Below, one piece after another: positions 59,897 to 64,000 of a stretch of DNA of 64,000 nt (position 1 is the stretch's first letter; every line of letters begins with the position of its first letter). The stretch comes from Filimonas sp. (GTDB lineage: Bacteria > Bacteroidota > Bacteroidia > Chitinophagales > Chitinophagaceae), in contig JAFKHH010000012.1 in the NCBI GenBank assembly GCA_017306865.1, positions 124,001 through 188,000 of the forward strand, given 5' to 3'. A program made the translations under genes and the position numbers. The notes beneath the pieces were generated by a model. That model saw nothing but the letters and a program-made list of their open reading frames with translations, was not told the DNA's origin and made no database searches.

Positions 59897-62698
59897 ATGC
59901 GTCACACTCTTGCCCTTTTGGCTTTTTGTTTTACAGCACTGCTCGCAAATGCGCAGCAAGCCACCATCAAAGGGCGCATATTTGACAGTACCCTCAACAG
60001 AGGCCTTGCTTACGCAAGCGTATCTCTTGTACATGCAAAAGATTCTACCCTTGTAACATATACAAAAGCGGACTCCTCCGGTTATTTTTCATTAAAACGC
60101 ATTGGGAAAGGCGATTACCTCATCTCCTCCTCTTATGTGGGGCATGTAACCGGTTGGCATCCCGTTTCTGTAAAAGAAGGTGAAACAGCAATAGAAGCAG
60201 GAAATGTTTACTTGCTTGACAATGCTGTGGCCTCCCATGTAACAGTCAATAGCCGTCGCCCACCAGTAACAATAAACAACGATACATTAGAGTTTAATAC
60301 AGAGAATTTTAAAACCCCGCCAAATTCTGTTGTTGAAGACATGCTGAAGAAAATGCCCGGCGTTACAATAGAAAGCGATGGTACAGTAAAAGTGAATGGA
60401 CAGGCCGTTCGCAAAGTATTGGTAAATGGGAAAGAGTTTTTTACCGGCGATCCTAAAATGGCTACAAAAAATTTACCTGCCGATGCAGTAGATAAAGTAC
60501 AGGTTTTTGATAAAAAAAGCGACCAATCAGAGTTTACCGGAGTTGATGATGGCAATACACAAAAGACCATTAACCTGAAGCTGAAATCGGACCGGGCTAA
60601 AGCATTGTTCGGCAAACTGACTGCTGGAGGTGGAACAAATGAGCGATACGATGCACAGGGAAATATTAACCGCTTCAATGGGGAAGAACAGATGTCGTTT
60701 CTTGGCATGGCGAATAACACGAATAGACAAGGCTTTACTTTTTCTGATGTCATGAACTTTACCGGTGAGCTTGCCCGGGGCTTGAAAAATGGCGGTGGCA
60801 TTACCATACGCAACTCAGATGAAACACCTCTGCCTGTTGCGGGACTTGGACAAAACCAGCAAGGTGTGGCTACAACTGTTGCAGGTGGCGTAAACTATAA
60901 CAATACCTGGAATAAAAAGACAGACCTTAACTCCAGCTATACAGGAAACGATATGTACCTCGTTACCAATAAACATACTGAAACACAAAACCTGTTGCCA
61001 AACAATACGTTTACAAGAATAGAGGATGCTGCAGGTACACGGGACTATACACAGCATCGCATTAATGCAGCGTGGGATCAAAAGATTGACAGCTCTTTCT
61101 CTTTCAAAATGACCCCATCACTCACGTTTCAAAATTCACAATCAGATCAGCGAAGTGTCTACCAGTCAGTAACGCCGGCTGGTGTTAAAATAAACGAAGG
61201 CACATCCGCAAATTATACAAACAATGAGGCGGTGAATTTTGTAAATAATATTTTGCTTCGCAAACGGTTTGCAAAGAAGGGGAGAACTATCTCTGCGAAT
61301 ATCTCAATGGCTTATAACCATAGCCAGTCTAAAGGAACAATGTATTCTAAAAACACCTACTACACCGGCACTGTTACACCGAAAGATTCTATTATAGATC
61401 AGCGTAACAGCCGTGATGCAGTAACGAAAAATGGTGGTGTAAACGTCGTTTATACGGAGCCTGCAGGAAAAAGATCACTGGTAGAGCTAAGCGGTTATAT
61501 AAACACAAATATTGGAGAAAGCGTTAAACAAACGTATGATCTGAATGGCAGCACGCAAAAGTATGATGCACTTAATACACGACTCAGTAATGATTTTAAT
61601 AGCCGTTATACATACACTGGCGGTGGACTAAACTACCGCACCAACCAGGAGCATTTTAATCTTACGGCAGGCGCTTCCTTTCAGGCTGCTACATTGGATG
61701 GAACAAATAACACGCACAATCAGAAGATCAATCAAAGCTTTAAGGATGTATTACCCAACCTTACGTTCCAATATATGTTTAGCCGGATGAAAAACCTGCG
61801 GTTTACCTATCTCACCTCTACAACACAGCCAAGCCTTGCGCAGCTACAACCGGTAGCAGATATTAGCGATCCGCTGAATATTACAACAGGTAACCCGGAT
61901 CTGAAAAGACAGTATAACCATACCGCTACGCTTAACTTTATGTCTGCTGATCTTACTTCAGGAACAAGCTTTTTTGCTTACCTGAACGGTACTAAGAACG
62001 TAACGGCAATTGTAAACGAGGATAGCATTAAGACAGATGGTACGAGAATAAGCCGCCCGGTTAATGCGGATGGAGTGTATAACCTGGTAGGTAGTGCTAA
62101 TTTTGCTTTTCGTGTAAAACCGCTTAAAGCGAGAATAGAAATCGGTGTAACTACATTTTACAGTCACAATATTTCATTCATCAACGGTGACAAGAACATT
62201 ATAGAAAACACGTCTATTGGTCCAAATTTTGCATATAATTTCTCTAAAGATAATGTGGTTGATCTCAGGCTGACTGCACGGTTAGCGATCAGTAAAGCTG
62301 CGTATTCACTACAGTCGCAACTGAATAGCAATTACCTGGCACAAACCTATGGCGGAGAAACGACCAACTATCTACCGTTTGGATTTATACTAAACAACCA
62401 GTTTACCTATACCATCAATTCCGGTAGGGCAGACGGTTTCAACAAAAATATACCGCTATGGACTGCATCTCTGGCAAAAGGTTTTTTGAAAAATAAACGT
62501 GCAGAGTTAAAATTAAGTGTGTACGATATTTTAAATCAGAATGTAGGCATCACCCGTAGCGCAAATCAGAACTATATAACAGACCAGCGCTATAATGTAC
62601 TTACCAGGTATGCATTGCTAAGCTTTACATACAGCCTGAATAAATCAGGCCTGGGTAATAAAACCGGCGGCCCGGCAGTATCGATCAGAACCTTTTAA
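59897..62698 (+). CDS. outer-membrane beta-barrel protein (TonB-receptor-like)
   Basis: This 933-residue protein is a paralogue of the one at 45901. A signal peptide ends LLANAQQ; then come a carboxypeptidase-regulatory-like domain (TIKGRIFDSTLNRGLAYASV), a plug-like region (VVEDMLKKMPGVTIESDG, VRKVLVNGKEFFTGDPKMAT) and a long barrel. It shares KSDQSEFTGVDDGNTQKTIN with the paralogue but lacks its Gly-rich insert. I use the ATG at 59897; another ATG at 59873 is possible. It ends at a terminator. Substrate unknown. Confidence 0.84.
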   Translation: MRHTLALLAFCFTALLANAQQATIKGRIFDSTLNRGLAYASVSLVHAKDSTLVTYTKADSSGYFSLKRIGKGDYLISSSYVGHVTGWHPVSVKEGETAIEAGNVYLLDNAVASHVTVNSRRPPVTINNDTLEFNTENFKTPPNSVVEDMLKKMPGVTIESDGTVKVNGQAVRKVLVNGKEFFTGDPKMATKNLPADAVDKVQVFDKKSDQSEFTGVDDGNTQKTINLKLKSDRAKALFGKLTAGGGTNERYDAQGNINRFNGEEQMSFLGMANNTNRQGFTFSDVMNFTGELARGLKNGGGITIRNSDETPLPVAGLGQNQQGVATTVAGGVNYNNTWNKKTDLNSSYTGNDMYLVTNKHTETQNLLPNNTFTRIEDAAGTRDYTQHRINAAWDQKIDSSFSFKMTPSLTFQNSQSDQRSVYQSVTPAGVKINEGTSANYTNNEAVNFVNNILLRKRFAKKGRTISANISMAYNHSQSKGTMYSKNTYYTGTVTPKDSIIDQRNSRDAVTKNGGVNVVYTEPAGKRSLVELSGYINTNIGESVKQTYDLNGSTQKYDALNTRLSNDFNSRYTYTGGGLNYRTNQEHFNLTAGASFQAATLDGTNNTHNQKINQSFKDVLPNLTFQYMFSRMKNLRFTYLTSTTQPSLAQLQPVADISDPLNITTGNPDLKRQYNHTATLNFMSADLTSGTSFFAYLNGTKNVTAIVNEDSIKTDGTRISRPVNADGVYNLVGSANFAFRVKPLKARIEIGVTTFYSHNISFINGDKNIIENTSIGPNFAYNFSKDNVVDLRLTARLAISKAAYSLQSQLNSNYLAQTYGGETTNYLPFGFILNNQFTYTINSGRADGFNKNIPLWTASLAKGFLKNKRAELKLSVYDILNQNVGITRSANQNYITDQRYNVLTRYALLSFTYSLNKSGLGNKTGGPAVSIRTF

Positions 62699-62738
62699 GA
62701 ATAAAGATTTTCAAGGGTGTTTTTAATTTAAGTGAAGT

Positions 62739-62768
62739 AGCCCATGGTCTCATGGGCTTTTTTCTTTT
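62739..62768 (+). terminator. terminator
   Basis: AGCCCATG, 4-nt loop, CATGGGCT, followed by a T-run. It stops the outer-membrane protein transcript before the convergent regulator gene. Confidence 0.82.
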
Positions 62769-63177
62769 ACTGGATTTCGTTGGCAAATATTGATTGAAGT
62801 TTGTCAAAAGGAAGCGGCTTAATAATGTAATTTTTAACTGCATCCAGTTGTTTTGCTCTTTCAATATCCCTGTCATCAATAGATGAGCTGATCATGTAAA
62901 TGATTATTTGCCTGGAAAGCTGCTTTTTAAGTAAGTCAAATGCCGTCAGGAACTGCCACCCATCCATTACCGGCATATTTATATCGAGGAAGATAATATC
63001 TGGCAACAACTCCGGTGAGTCAACCATTGTTTGTAATTTTCGAATGGCCTCTGATCCATTACTAAATTCCGTTATGCTGTCACAGCGCTTACTTATCTCT
63101 ATCATTTTGCGAAGCCCGAACAAGTATATCTTATCATCATCTATCAGCCAGGCCGAGCTAATTTTCTTTTGCTGCAT
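62767..63177 (-). CDS. single-domain response regulator
   Basis: This 136-residue receiver domain has the acidic pocket at D13-D15 (LIDDDKI), phospho-acceptor D65 in FLDINMP, switch serine near 97 and K120 in IIKPLPF. It has no output domain, so it acts by protein contact, as in CheY-type or phosphorelay proteins. It starts 21 bases downstream of the kinase stop, so the two form an operon and a probable cognate pair. Confidence 0.92.
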   Translation of the reverse strand: MQQKKISSAWLIDDDKIYLFGLRKMIEISKRCDSITEFSNGSEAIRKLQTMVDSPELLPDIIFLDINMPVMDGWQFLTAFDLLKKQLSRQIIIYMISSSIDDRDIERAKQLDAVKNYIIKPLPFDKLQSIFANEIQ

Positions 63178-63198
63178 GAGGGTTGATTTTTTATTCAG

Positions 63199-64000
63199 TT
63201 AAAATTCAACGATAAATACGGATCCCTTATCTGGCGTACTTTCTACCGAAACTGTACCACCCATAGCCTCCACCTGGTTTTTAGTGATAAATAATCCGAT
63301 ACCACGCGCATCTTTATTTTCATGAAATGTCTGGTACATACCAAATAAATGATCTCCTACTTTAACCAGGTCTATACCGAGACCGTTATCTGCAACGGTC
63401 ATTATTGTTTTGCCATTTTTTGAAAATGAGCGGATCAAAATTTCCGGTGCGCGGTCAGGGTGCCTGTACTTTACTGCATTCGATACAAGGTTTAGCATAA
63501 TGCTTTCTATATACGCCTGTACATATTCAATTTCCGGAGCGCCTGTAAAATCTGCATCTATAATGGCATTCGTTTCATCCAGCGTAGGAGCCAATATAGA
63601 AATTGTATCATCCAGCACATCTTCCAGTTGAATGGCCTTACGTGTGGTTTTTATCTCCGTCTGTATTTTTATTACATCTGCCAGGTGCTCTATTGTTTGT
63701 CCGAGAGAGTCAGACAGCTTATTCAGGTAACCAATGAAAACCTCTCTTTCTTCCTGGTCTGTTGTAACCCTGATCAGTTCCAATAGTGTTTTCAGGTTAC
63801 CGGAGTGTGAGCGCAGGTTGTGAGATACAATGTGAGCAAAGTTTAAGAGGCGTTTGTTCTGCTCGCTTATAATGATCACAGACTGTTGTAACTGTATCTG
63901 CTTTTTCTTTTCCTCATCTATGTCCTGTAGTGTGCCCCGGAGACCGCAAATCGCACCATCTTCTGCAATAACAGGCTTGCCTAACGCGCGCACCCACAGC
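63199..64000 (-). CDS. PAS-containing sensor histidine kinase, 5' end beyond the window
   Basis: The visible 267 residues are the C-terminal part of a larger kinase. They begin with the end of a PAS/PAC domain (WVRALGKPV, GLRGTLQDIDEEKK). A phospho-acceptor helix with NFAHIVSHNLRSHSGN (His in SHN) follows, then the HATPase domain: N box NLVSNAVKY, G1 VADNGLGID, F box and G2 RGIGLFITK. The frame stays open to the window edge, so the GTG at 63993 is not the start. It precedes the response regulator. Confidence 0.92.
   Translation of the reverse strand, partial: LWVRALGKPVIAEDGAICGLRGTLQDIDEEKKKQIQLQQSVIIISEQNKRLLNFAHIVSHNLRSHSGNLKTLLELIRVTTDQEEREVFIGYLNKLSDSLGQTIEHLADVIKIQTEIKTTRKAIQLEDVLDDTISILAPTLDETNAIIDADFTGAPEIEYVQAYIESIMLNLVSNAVKYRHPDRAPEILIRSFSKNGKTIMTVADNGLGIDLVKVGDHLFGMYQTFHENKDARGIGLFITKNQVEAMGGTVSVESTPDKGSVFIVEF

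Overview
The window looks like a chromosomal segment of a Bacteroidota bacterium, most likely of the Chitinophaga/Sphingobacteria type. Several features point there: a type IX secretion sorting domain on a giant PKD-repeat protein, SusC-like outer-membrane beta-barrel proteins with carboxypeptidase-regulatory N-termini, a Rho factor with a long disordered insert, an N-acylornithine transcarbamylase (ArgF') instead of ordinary ArgF, TAnnTTTG promoter elements, and few Shine-Dalgarno sequences. Almost everything is housekeeping or conserved hypothetical. I see no prophage, insertion sequence, CRISPR array or rRNA.

Region 1 (1-8.1 kb) looks like the replication-origin neighbourhood. It holds nadD and feoA, ybeY, two parS-like palindromes, mnmG (gidA), a nine-copy octamer repeat, a secreted hypothetical protein and nadA. 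A 551-base gene-free stretch (5364-5914) follows, packed with DnaA-box-like nonamers and an AT-rich block, and then a PpiD/SurA-type peptidyl-prolyl isomerase. This is my best candidate for oriC.

Region 2 (8.1-19.8 kb) carries a lipoprotein, a methyltransferase, tRNA-Phe, a DUF3050 protein with a diiron-oxygenase-like motif, asnS, rho, a DUF4139 protein, two tandem MORN/TonB-like secreted paralogues and an MgtC-like membrane protein. It ends in a divergent metal-handling locus (merC versus sco-fur) with a perfect palindromic operator candidate between the arms.

Region 3 (19.8-31.8 kb) holds the 2,102-residue PKD/T9SS adhesin-like protein, a secreted alpha/beta hydrolase, an NADP-binding reductase, a Crp/Fnr regulator, an intergenic region full of near-perfect palindromes, an M3 oligoendopeptidase and a DUF5606 protein with a histone-like tail.

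Region 4 (31.9-48.9 kb) holds an NlpE-like lipoprotein, a SMUG2-type glycosylase beside polA, gcvT, an RlpA lipoprotein next to a degenerate copy of itself, comB, a SWIM-SNF2 helicase and a large outer-membrane barrel protein with glycine-rich inserts.

Region 5 (49.3-59.5 kb) is an apparently complete arginine biosynthesis cluster: GNAT acyltransferase, argG, cupin, argC, argD, argF', a DUF1016/YhcG nuclease, argB, argE, argH. The residue that sets acyl-group specificity in ArgF' is valine, which suggests a succinylated pathway. Several spacers are filled by different families of dispersed inverted repeats.

Region 6 (59.5-64 kb) has a second outer-membrane barrel protein, and a response regulator downstream of a histidine kinase that runs off the window.
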